DNA from: Clostridia bacterium
GTDB taxonomy: Bacteria; Bacillota_A; Clostridia; Christensenellales; Aristaeellaceae
DNA length: 13,186 bases
Direction of reading: 5' to 3'
Assembly (NCBI GenBank): GCA_017525805.1
Contig: JAFXSH010000004.1
Span: 1-13,186, forward strand
The position numbers were made by a program, and so were the translations under genes. The notes beneath the pieces were generated by a model. It was not told the origin of the DNA. It made no database searches and saw only the letters and a list, made by a program, of their open reading frames with translations. Of this stretch, positions 7,894 through 13,186 are shown piece by piece (position 1 is the first letter of the stretch; each line of letters opens with the position of its first letter).

Positions 7894-9874
7894 TCCACAA
7901 AAGCCTCGCCTGCCGCCGCTTTTCAAACCGCAGGGTGATCCCGCTTCGGTCCGCGTTCAGCGTATCGCCGGTGTCCTCGTCCTGCAAAACAAACGCCTCG
8001 CCCTCCCCCGCGAAGGGCAGGGGCAGGGCAACCATTTCTTCCTGGCATTTTTCCTGCCGGAAGGCCAGCAGTACGCCGTAAAGCGTTTCCGGGTCGAAAA
8101 AAGCGTAGGCGGTAAAGCCGGTGGTTTCCGTTTCCGGGTGCCAGGGCGTGAGCACATAAAAGTCTTTCAGTAAATAGGGGCTGACCCGCTTCCATTCGCG
8201 AAGGCCCCGGCGGAGCAGGTCAAAATCCTGATCCGGGTCCTGCACGAACTGGGAATCCACGTTCAGGATGGGCAGATAGGAGGCCCGCCACACATATTCA
8301 TCCAACAGGCCGGTCGGCGAAAGCTGATCCGGTTTTTCTTTGTTATTGGCGCCGCACATGGGCACCCATCGGTTGAACGCGGTGGTCATGGACAGGCGCA
8401 GGGCCGCCGTGGTGCGGTCCGCGTCGCTCCGCAGCAGGGGCACGCCCCGCCGCAGGGATTCCAAATCGTTCCTGCCGCCCCCGCTGGCGCAGGAATCCAC
8501 AAAGGCGCATCCGCCATAGGATTTCGTACACGCGATGATTTCATCCCACATGCGGTAGTGGGCGTCGATGAACTTGCATTCGGTGATCCCGCGGCGGTCT
8601 TCGCCCTCCAAATCGTCCAAATACTGCCACAGGGCGGCCTGGTCGCTGTTATTGTCCTCCCGGTACATTTCCACTTTGTTTTCGCTCAACGTCTTTTTGA
8701 TGCGGTCCACCGTCCAGCGGAAGCAATTGGGGTCCCCGATATTATTGGAAATGGGCTTGACGCCGGGCATGCGGATGGCCCATTTCGCGTTATATCCCCA
8801 ATTCTTTTCCAGGGCTTCGGGGTCGGTGACCCGTTCCGGCTCGAACCACATGAGGGTTTTCATGCCGTGGACGCGGGCGAAATCCGTGGATTCCAAAAAA
8901 GTTTTTCCCGGCCATTTGACGGGGTCCAGGGCCCAGGCGCCCACCGTGCCCCACCAGTCTTTTTGGGGGCTGGAACAATCCGGCGCTAAGTACCACCCGG
9001 CGTCGAACCACCGGTAATCCACCTTCGCGTCCTCCGCGATCATTTTTTCCAGGGAGGGCCGCCAGGTATCCCAGCTTTCCGAAATACTGCCGTCGGAATT
9101 GGGGCGGCCCGTATCGCTGGCCAGGCAGCAGGTGGAAAATGGCTCCATGGGCGGCAGATTGCGGGCCACGAACCAGGCCCGCCAGAAATTGGCGGCGTAA
9201 TCCTCGTTCCGCACCTGATACGGCGCGCGGACGAACAGCGCCGTGCGGATCTTTTCCCCTGGCTTCAGCTTCGTACATAGATTGTTCACCGACCGGGCGC
9301 GGTATTCCGTTTCGTCCCGCTTTTCGTCATAGCGAAAATCCGCCCGCCACGTGCCTGCCCAACCGATGGCCAGTATCACACCCCCGTCCCCGTATTCCAG
9401 ATCGAAGTACGGGAAATAAACGTGGGTGGCCCGGCCGCTGTTGGATTCAAAGTATCTCGGCTGCGCGCCCACGTCCAGGGCGTAAGGCCGGTAAGCGTTC
9501 ACATGATCCCCCAAAATGCCCTTGAGGGCGGGATACCTGCCGGGGAAGGTCAGCACAGTTTCCATTTGGGACAGTACGCCCGTGTCCTCCCATCCCCGGT
9601 TTTCAAACCATACCGTCCATTCGGAAACGCCAAAATCGTAATCATGGGCGCATTTCAGCGTCACGTACAGGTTTTCATCCTTCCGAAAACAGATTTCGGC
9701 GGCTCTCCTGTCCCCCTTCCGTTCCATGCTCTGGCTGACGCGGGAGAACACGCTCCCGGAAAAGCCTTGGATGGACGCGCCGTTATAGGAAAACCGGAAT
9801 GGAAACGTCCCCGGGTTCTCCAGCACCCCTTGAAACCAGGCGTCCGCCTGGGGATTCCGATAAGAAACGCGCAT
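7868..9874 (-). CDS. GH36 alpha-galactosidase (cytoplasmic)
   Basis: Predicted retaining alpha-galactosidase of family GH36, 668 residues, no signal peptide. The start at 9874 is preferred over the upstream in-frame ATG (9934), which lies upstream of the predicted promoter's -10 and has no ribosome binding site; AAGGAG at 9891-9886 precedes 9874. Layout: N-terminal beta-sandwich to about residue 270, catalytic barrel from about 285, then a small C-terminal beta domain. Motifs: WFDAGWY (289-295); MWFEPERV; MYREDNN, equivalent to the family KWDxN with nucleophile Asp407; CASGGGRNDLESL; and RSDADR with Asp484/Asp486, where the acid/base is expected at Asp484. The Lys-Trp before the nucleophile is Arg-Glu here, a subfamily variation. 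Monocistronic on the minus strand. alpha-N-acetylgalactosaminidase activity, also known in this clan, cannot be excluded. Confidence 0.95.
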   Translation of the reverse strand: MRVSYRNPQADAWFQGVLENPGTFPFRFSYNGASIQGFSGSVFSRVSQSMERKGDRRAAEICFRKDENLYVTLKCAHDYDFGVSEWTVWFENRGWEDTGVLSQMETVLTFPGRYPALKGILGDHVNAYRPYALDVGAQPRYFESNSGRATHVYFPYFDLEYGDGGVILAIGWAGTWRADFRYDEKRDETEYRARSVNNLCTKLKPGEKIRTALFVRAPYQVRNEDYAANFWRAWFVARNLPPMEPFSTCCLASDTGRPNSDGSISESWDTWRPSLEKMIAEDAKVDYRWFDAGWYLAPDCSSPQKDWWGTVGAWALDPVKWPGKTFLESTDFARVHGMKTLMWFEPERVTDPEALEKNWGYNAKWAIRMPGVKPISNNIGDPNCFRWTVDRIKKTLSENKVEMYREDNNSDQAALWQYLDDLEGEDRRGITECKFIDAHYRMWDEIIACTKSYGGCAFVDSCASGGGRNDLESLRRGVPLLRSDADRTTAALRLSMTTAFNRWVPMCGANNKEKPDQLSPTGLLDEYVWRASYLPILNVDSQFVQDPDQDFDLLRRGLREWKRVSPYLLKDFYVLTPWHPETETTGFTAYAFFDPETLYGVLLAFRQEKCQEEMVALPLPFAGEGEAFVLQDEDTGDTLNADRSGITLRFEKRRQARLLWISPSSSTL

Positions 9875-9877
9875 GGC

Positions 9878-9891
9878 AGGATCAACTCCTT
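9878..9891 (-). promoter_or_regulatory. Extended Shine-Dalgarno site of the GH36 gene
   Basis: Read on the minus strand, AAGGAGTTGATCC matches 12 of 13 bases of AAGGAGGTGATCC, the complement of the conserved 16S rRNA 3' end. This explains the otherwise long 11-base gap between AAGGAG and the ATG. AGGA (9890-9887) and TCCT (9881-9878) could also pair and hide the site. Confidence 0.65.
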
Positions 9892-9905
9892 CGTTTTCTA
9901 AACAA

Positions 9906-9934
9906 ATTATAAGGGAGAACGGAAGAAAACGCAA
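9906..9934 (-). promoter_or_regulatory. Promoter of the GH36 gene
   Basis: On the minus strand: -35 TTGCGT (9934-9929), 17-base spacer, -10 TATAAT (9911-9906, perfect). A start near 9899 gives a short leader of about 25 bases before the ATG at 9874. The layout, including the TTGCG core and 17-base spacer, mirrors the promoter of the AraC gene. Confidence 0.72.
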
Positions 9935-10391
9935 CCTTTCACATCTCTAATCCTGATATCCAATTGCAACGAAGAAGGACCAGCGGGGCTTTGCCCCGCA
10001 CCCCACCAGGGGATTGAATCCCCTGACCCCTTCTCCTGCGGAATATCATTGACGAGTTGAACAAGCAGTATCCCGCTGTTAAGTATTTCAAGGTTGAGTG
10101 ACACAGTATGGGACGATTTATCGCCCGCAGATAATTCAAGATTAAGTTGGTGGAGCAATACTTGGAGAGAACGGCCAAGCTTGACGCCGCTGTGCTTCTG
10201 GCCCGGCCGCTGAAAGCGGCTGGCGGAGGTTGTCTGTTCCTTCATTCAATGTCAATTCGCCTAATCAGAGGCCGAAGTCCTTTGGCGCAGGTTGGGCGCG
10301 CGGAGCGTCCAGCGTTCCCCTTCTGTCACAGCAGATACTGGAATGGTTACCCTTTCACAGAAAAATGTTCGGATTTTGCTTCTCGTTCCGC
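9935..10391. other. Intergenic stretch without a recognisable gene
   Basis: This part separates the divergent GH36 and rny promoters. It holds the palindrome pair at 9983-10024 and an isolated 8-bp hairpin (one G-T pair) CCGGCCGC-TGAAA-GCGGCTGG at 10203-10223 with no T tract, so not a terminator. Short open stretches exist on both strands (for example a plus-strand frame ending in YPAVKYFKVE at a stop near 10100), but none has a ribosome binding site or a family motif. They may be decayed gene pieces. No tRNA or known RNA was recognised. Confidence 0.6.
9983..10024. repeat. Tandem GC-rich palindrome pair (REP-like element)
   Basis: Two perfect inverted repeats side by side: GCGGGGC-TTT-GCCCCGC (9983-9999), then AGGGGATT-G-AATCCCCT (10008-10024), joined by ACCCCACC. 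No T tract follows on either strand, so these are not standard terminators. The form resembles dispersed extragenic palindromic elements; copy number in the genome cannot be seen from one window. Confidence 0.6.
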
Positions 10392-10420
10392 TTGACATAA
10401 TCATTACAAAAGTGTAAAAT
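10392..10420 (+). promoter_or_regulatory. Strong promoter upstream of rny
   Basis: -35 TTGACA (10392-10397, perfect), 17-base spacer, -10 TAAAAT (10415-10420). Start expected near 10427, which leaves about 300 bases of leader before the rny ATG. Confidence 0.82.
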
Positions 10421-10426
10421 ATATTT

Positions 10427-10654
10427 GTACGGCTGAAAAAGGCGCTGTTTTGCGGTGCCGGGAAGCTGTTTTCGGATACAGGGTTGCTTTTCCGGATTCT
10501 TTTGCAGGCGTTTGCCGCTTTTCCATAGGGTGATGGCGTCTTTCGCGCCGCGCCGTTGTGTTTGGGTGTGTGTATGCTTGCGTGCAAAAAAGCACGCGGT
10601 ATCGGGATTCAGCTTTTGCCGTGCGAAACAACGGTCTTGTTTCGTGCGGTTTTT
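10427..10654 (+). ncRNA. Candidate structured leader or small RNA upstream of rny
   Basis: The roughly 228-base transcript between the promoter and the terminator-like hairpin at 10618-10654 carries several hairpins and no convincing ORF. Visible elements: CCGGGAAGC (10458-10466) pairing with GCTTTTCCGG (10486-10495) with one bulge, enclosing CTGT/ACAG; GCGTGC-AAAAAA-GCACGC (10580-10597); and GCTGAA (10432-10437) that can pair with TTCAGC (10608-10613) to close the fold. It could be an independent small RNA or a 5' leader controlling rny. I do not recognise it as 6S RNA or any riboswitch class. Confidence 0.35.
10618..10654 (+). terminator. Terminator-like hairpin in the rny leader
   Basis: Fourteen pairs, three of them G-U: 10618-10631 with 10637-10650, five-base loop CGGTC, core GAAACAA/TTGTTTC, and a run of five T at 10650-10654. 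It lies 74 bases before the rny start codon and downstream of the only clear promoter, so transcription must pass it to reach rny unless a second promoter exists. Confidence 0.65.
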
Positions 10655-10728
10655 CGCTTGTAACAACCACAACACCGCGATTGATACGCATCTTGAAAAA
10701 ATAATAAGGAAGGAGGAAAAACAAGCAT

Positions 10729-12291
10729 ATGCATCCGATCATATGGATTCTGCTGATCCTGGCGGCAGCGGCAATCGGCGGATACGGCGGGTTCCTTTAC
10801 CGCAAGAACGTTGCGGAAAAGAAAATTGGCCGTACCGAGGAATACGCCAAAAAGCTGCTGGACGACGCAACCAGGAAAGCGGAAGACAATAAAAAAGAAA
10901 TGATCTTAGCGGCCAAGGAAGAGATCCTGCACCTGAAAAGCGAGCTGGACAAGGAAAGCCGCGCCCGCCGCACGGAGATGCAGCGCGGGGAACACCGCAT
11001 CGAGCAGCGGGAAGAAACCCTGGACAAACGGGAAGCCCAGCTGGATAAGCGCAAGGACAATCTGGACAAGCGCGAAGAAAGCCTGAACGATAAATTCGCC
11101 GACGTGCAGAAGCTGGAAGACGAGGCCAAGGAAATCAAGGAAAAGCAGGTGGCGGAGCTGGAGCGCATCGCCACCATGACCCAGGACGAGGCCCGGCAGA
11201 TGGTGATCGACCGGGTACAGAAGGAAGCGTTTCACGACGCGGCCGCCACGGTGCGGGATATCGAAAGCCGCGCCAAGGAGGAGGGCGAAAAGAAAGCCCG
11301 GAATATCATCGCCCTGGCGATCCAGAAATGCGCCGCCGACCATGTGGCGGAAACCACGGTATCCGTCATTAACCTGCCCAACGACGATATGAAGGGCCGT
11401 ATCATTGGCCGCGAGGGCCGCAACATCCGCGCCCTGGAAACCGCCACGGGCGTTGACCTGATCATCGACGACACGCCCGAAGCGGTGATCGTGTCAGCGT
11501 TTGACCCCGTGCGGCGTGAAATCGCCCGGCTGGCCATCGAAAAGCTGATCATGGACGGCCGCATCCATCCCGCCCGTATTGAGGAATGCGTGGAAAAGGC
11601 CAAAAAAGAAGTGGAAAACCAGATTCGGGAGGCTGGGGAGCAGGCCGTGTTTGAAACCGGCCAGCACGGCATCCATCCCGAGCTGGTGAAGCTGCTGGGC
11701 CGCATGAAGTTCCGCACCAGCTACGGCCAGAACGTGCTGAAGCACTCCATCGAGGTGAGCCACTTAGCTGGCCTCATGGCCGCGGAGCTGGGGGCCGACG
11801 TGGCCCTGGCCAAGCGCGCGGGCTTGCTGCACGATATCGGCAAGGCTGTGGACCACGAGCAGGAGGGCACCCACGTGAGCTTAGGCGGCGAGCTGGCCCG
11901 GAAGTATCACGAAAGCCCCGACGTGATCCACGCCATCCTGGCCCACCACAACGACGTGGAGCCCCAGACGGTGGAAGCCGTGCTGGTGCAGGCTGCCGAC
12001 GCCATCAGCGCCGCGCGGCCCGGCGCGCGCCGCGAGAGCCTGGAAAACTACATCAAGCGCCTGACCAAGCTGGAGGAAATCGCCAATTCCTTCAACGGCG
12101 TGGAAAAGTGCTTCGCCATCCAGAGCGGCCGCGAGGTGCGCATCATGGTCAAGCCCGAGGATGTGACCGACGAGGGCACCAAGGTAATGGCCAAGGAAAT
12201 CGCCAAGCGCATCGAAAAGGAAATGGAATACCCCGGCCAGATCCGCGTGAACGTGATCCGCGAAACCCGCAGCACCGAATACGCGAAATAG
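10729..12291 (+). CDS. rny: Ribonuclease Y
   Basis: Membrane-anchored endoribonuclease that starts decay of much mRNA in many Firmicutes; 520 residues, the usual family length. Layout: N-terminal TM anchor (about 4-24, [20 protein letters not shown]); a long charged coiled coil to about 200, including four seven-residue repeats of the LDKREA type at about 97-124; a KH RNA-binding domain with [17 protein letters not shown] (GREG loop at 227-230); and an HD phosphohydrolase domain with the metal-binding pair His368-Asp369 in [10 protein letters not shown]; then the conserved C-terminal domain ending near [21 protein letters not shown] at 10708-10716 is a strong ribosome binding site, 12 bases from the ATG. 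In many clostridia rny sits near recA; here its upstream neighbour is a glycosidase and a long leader. Codon composition is GC-rich like the central genes. Confidence 0.98.
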   Translation: MHPIIWILLILAAAAIGGYGGFLYRKNVAEKKIGRTEEYAKKLLDDATRKAEDNKKEMILAAKEEILHLKSELDKESRARRTEMQRGEHRIEQREETLDKREAQLDKRKDNLDKREESLNDKFADVQKLEDEAKEIKEKQVAELERIATMTQDEARQMVIDRVQKEAFHDAAATVRDIESRAKEEGEKKARNIIALAIQKCAADHVAETTVSVINLPNDDMKGRIIGREGRNIRALETATGVDLIIDDTPEAVIVSAFDPVRREIARLAIEKLIMDGRIHPARIEECVEKAKKEVENQIREAGEQAVFETGQHGIHPELVKLLGRMKFRTSYGQNVLKHSIEVSHLAGLMAAELGADVALAKRAGLLHDIGKAVDHEQEGTHVSLGGELARKYHESPDVIHAILAHHNDVEPQTVEAVLVQAADAISAARPGARRESLENYIKRLTKLEEIANSFNGVEKCFAIQSGREVRIMVKPEDVTDEGTKVMAKEIAKRIEKEMEYPGQIRVNVIRETRSTEYAK

Positions 12292-12306
12292 CGAAACGAA
12301 AAAAAT

Positions 12307-12343
12307 CTCCGGCACGGCTTTCAAAGCTGTGCCGGAGTTTTTT
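12307..12343. terminator. Terminator of rny, probably bidirectional
   Basis: CTCCGGCACGGCTT (12307-12320) pairs with AAGCTGTGCCGGAG (12324-12337), loop TCA, one G-U pair, then six T (12338-12343) for the plus strand. The A-rich run just before the stem gives a T tract on the minus strand, so it can also end the convergent secreted-protein gene, whose stop lies about 50 bases away. Confidence 0.92.
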
Positions 12344-12391
12344 GTTCCTGGAAGAACACAAATCGTCCCCCCCGTGCATTCCGGGGAAACC

Positions 12392-13039
12392 TCAGTTCCA
12401 GGGAGAGTAAGTGTAAAGGAACTCAACCAGTTTTCCGTTCTCATCAAAGGTGACCCTGGTGTTGTCCGGAGCAAAGTTTGTTCCATCCAGCAGATGATTG
12501 AGCAGTTCATCGAATCCTAATTTCACAGGCGCGTCCATGTTTTCAGGATCACTCCCGTCCAGGAAGCTGATATCCTTCTCCAGCGGTACGTTGACCGTGA
12601 AAACTTCCGTATAGAAGAGATGCTCGGTGTCCGTTGCCGCGAGATAAGCGTCCCCGTCTTCCGCCTTGAAGAAGGAATAACCGTTATTGAAGCCGTCCTT
12701 TACGGTCACGCCGAATTCATCGCGAATCACTTCCATGACCATAAAGGCCGTTCCGTCTCCGAAGGAAAGGATATCGTGTTCCGCAAGATTCTCAATCACC
12801 GCCGGGGCAAACCGGTCTCTTTCATAGACGGTGATCGAAATTTTGAATTTCGCATCTTCGTCCTCACCGACCGACTTCCATCCGGTAATCCCGGCTTGAA
12901 AGCTCTTTCCCCCGACCAGGGCCTTGAATGTCTCGGACGTGTTCGGCTTGTAAAGGTTGGACACAGGGACTTCGGCGGAAGCGGCGACTGCAAAGCAGGT
13001 CAAAAGCAAAGCGCACAGAAGAACCATCATTTTTTTCAT
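12392..13039 (-). CDS. Secreted protein of unknown function
   Basis: I do not recognise a family. The 215-residue product starts with a clear Sec signal peptide, MKKMMVLLCALLLTCFAVAASA, with likely cleavage after Ala22 (ASA|EV); neither signal Cys fits a lipobox, so it is not a predicted lipoprotein. The mature part, about 193 residues, has no Cys, is acidic (for example GEDEDAKF, GSDPENMD), is rich in alternating hydrophobic residues suggesting beta structure, and ends in FLYTYSPWN. AAGGAGG at 13055-13049 stands 9 bases before the ATG, supporting the start; an ATG three codons later is less likely. Composition is moderate (12541-12600 about 53% GC). It converges on rny and shares the terminator at 12307-12343. 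No neighbour hints at its role except the possible upstream gene fragment at the window edge. Confidence 0.8.
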   Translation of the reverse strand: MKKMMVLLCALLLTCFAVAASAEVPVSNLYKPNTSETFKALVGGKSFQAGITGWKSVGEDEDAKFKISITVYERDRFAPAVIENLAEHDILSFGDGTAFMVMEVIRDEFGVTVKDGFNNGYSFFKAEDGDAYLAATDTEHLFYTEVFTVNVPLEKDISFLDGSDPENMDAPVKLGFDELLNHLLDGTNFAPDNTRVTFDENGKLVEFLYTYSPWN

Positions 13040-13053
13040 TTTGTTTTTCCTCC

Positions 13054-13185
13054 TTATGGGCTTATGACCAAAGTTGATAGAATAGATATGGCTTCTGTCG
13101 GTATATCGTTTTGAATGATGTCATACGGAAGTATGTATTGGAACTGATACCTATATCCATTACCTGCCCGAATAAGAAAGCCATA
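13054..13185 (-). CDS. Possible C-terminal fragment of an upstream minus-strand gene
   Basis: A minus-strand frame is open from the window edge for 43 codons and stops with TAA at 13056-13054, ending EAISILSTLVISP. The stop overlaps the AAGGAGG of the secreted-protein gene, 14 bases before its ATG, a spacing common inside operons. Against it: a random 43-codon stretch in this AT-rich part stays open often enough, ATA codons are frequent, and no family is recognisable. It may simply be the promoter region of the secreted-protein gene, but I see no clear -10/-35 pair there. Confidence 0.28.
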   Translation of the reverse strand, partial: YGFLIRAGNGYRYQFQYILPYDIIQNDIPTEAISILSTLVISP

Positions 13186-13186
13186 A

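Noticed and set aside
10203..10223. Hairpin CCGGCCGC-TGAAA-GCGGCTGG as a terminator
   Set aside because: No T tract follows on either strand and no gene ends just before it.
10010..10340. Possible decayed transposase or other gene remnant, from short open stretches on both strands
   Set aside because: No family motif, ribosome binding site, terminal inverted repeats or target duplication could be identified.
10427..10654. 6S RNA
   Set aside because: Size is near the right range, but I cannot see the single long hairpin with a central open bubble that defines 6S RNA; the region forms several separate hairpins.
10532..10663. Short upstream ORFs in the rny leader (for example ATG 10574, 29 codons, or ATG 10532)
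   Set aside because: Preceding bases give only weak ribosome binding sites, the peptides are unremarkable, and the bases are better explained by RNA pairing. A leader peptide is not excluded but not supported.
11017..11100. Tandem repeat of about 21 bases in rny
   Set aside because: It encodes four heptads of the normal RNase Y coiled coil (LDKREA-like), so protein structure explains it; not a DNA repeat element.
1..13186. CRISPR array, tRNA, rRNA, toxin-antitoxin, phage or integrase genes
   Set aside because: Scanned for regularly spaced repeats, tRNA arms and characteristic proteins on both strands; none found.

Overview
The window looks like a chromosomal segment of a GC-rich Firmicute of the class Clostridia, probably a gut or rumen carbohydrate-user. 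The case rests on RNase Y (rny), AAGGAG-type ribosome binding sites, TTGACA/TATAAT promoters, intrinsic terminators, a membrane-anchored AraC-type regulator of the Firmicutes kind, and several cytoplasmic exoglycosidases. No 16S gene or single-taxon marker is present, so the order is a guess. The central genes are GC-rich (the 60 bases at 1081-1140 are about 73% GC). The two edges are much poorer (301-360 about 40%, 13081-13140 about 35%).

Layout, left to right. (1) 1-901: the 3' part of a two-domain GNAT acetyltransferase, AT-rich and cut by the window edge. (2) 987-3707, plus strand: a GH92-type alpha-mannosidase followed 18 bases later by a YhhN/TMEM86 (lysoplasmalogenase-family) membrane protein, ending in an intrinsic terminator at 3731-3758. 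(3) 3835-7893, plus strand, behind its own promoter: a two-TM, AraC-type sensor-regulator and, 15 bases later, a GH127-type beta-L-arabinofuranosidase. (4) 7868-9874, minus strand: a GH36 alpha-galactosidase, whose 3' end overlaps the GH127 gene by 26 bases and which has its own promoter at 9906-9934. (5) 9935-10728: about 0.8 kb without a convincing gene. It holds a tandem pair of GC-rich palindromes, a strong promoter, and a structured roughly 230-nt transcript that ends in a terminator-like hairpin just before rny. (6) 10729-12291: rny, with a terminator at 12307-12343 that can work in both directions. (7) 12392-13039, minus strand: a secreted protein of unknown function, possibly preceded by the tail of another minus-strand gene at the window edge.

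How the genes fit together: the three glycosidases have no visible signal peptide, so they should act in the cytoplasm on imported oligosaccharides, trimming alpha-mannosyl, beta-L-arabinofuranosyl and alpha-galactosyl ends. The AraC protein has an extracytoplasmic domain of about 260 residues and probably senses a sugar outside the cell. It is the only regulator here and the likely controller of at least the GH127 gene. No sugar transporter lies in the window. The most unusual points are the rny leader with its mutually exclusive pairing options, the altered acidic motif in the GH92 enzyme, the GH92-YhhN pairing, and extended Shine-Dalgarno sites on two of the genes. I did not find clear evidence of a wholly new defence, mobile or biosynthetic system.
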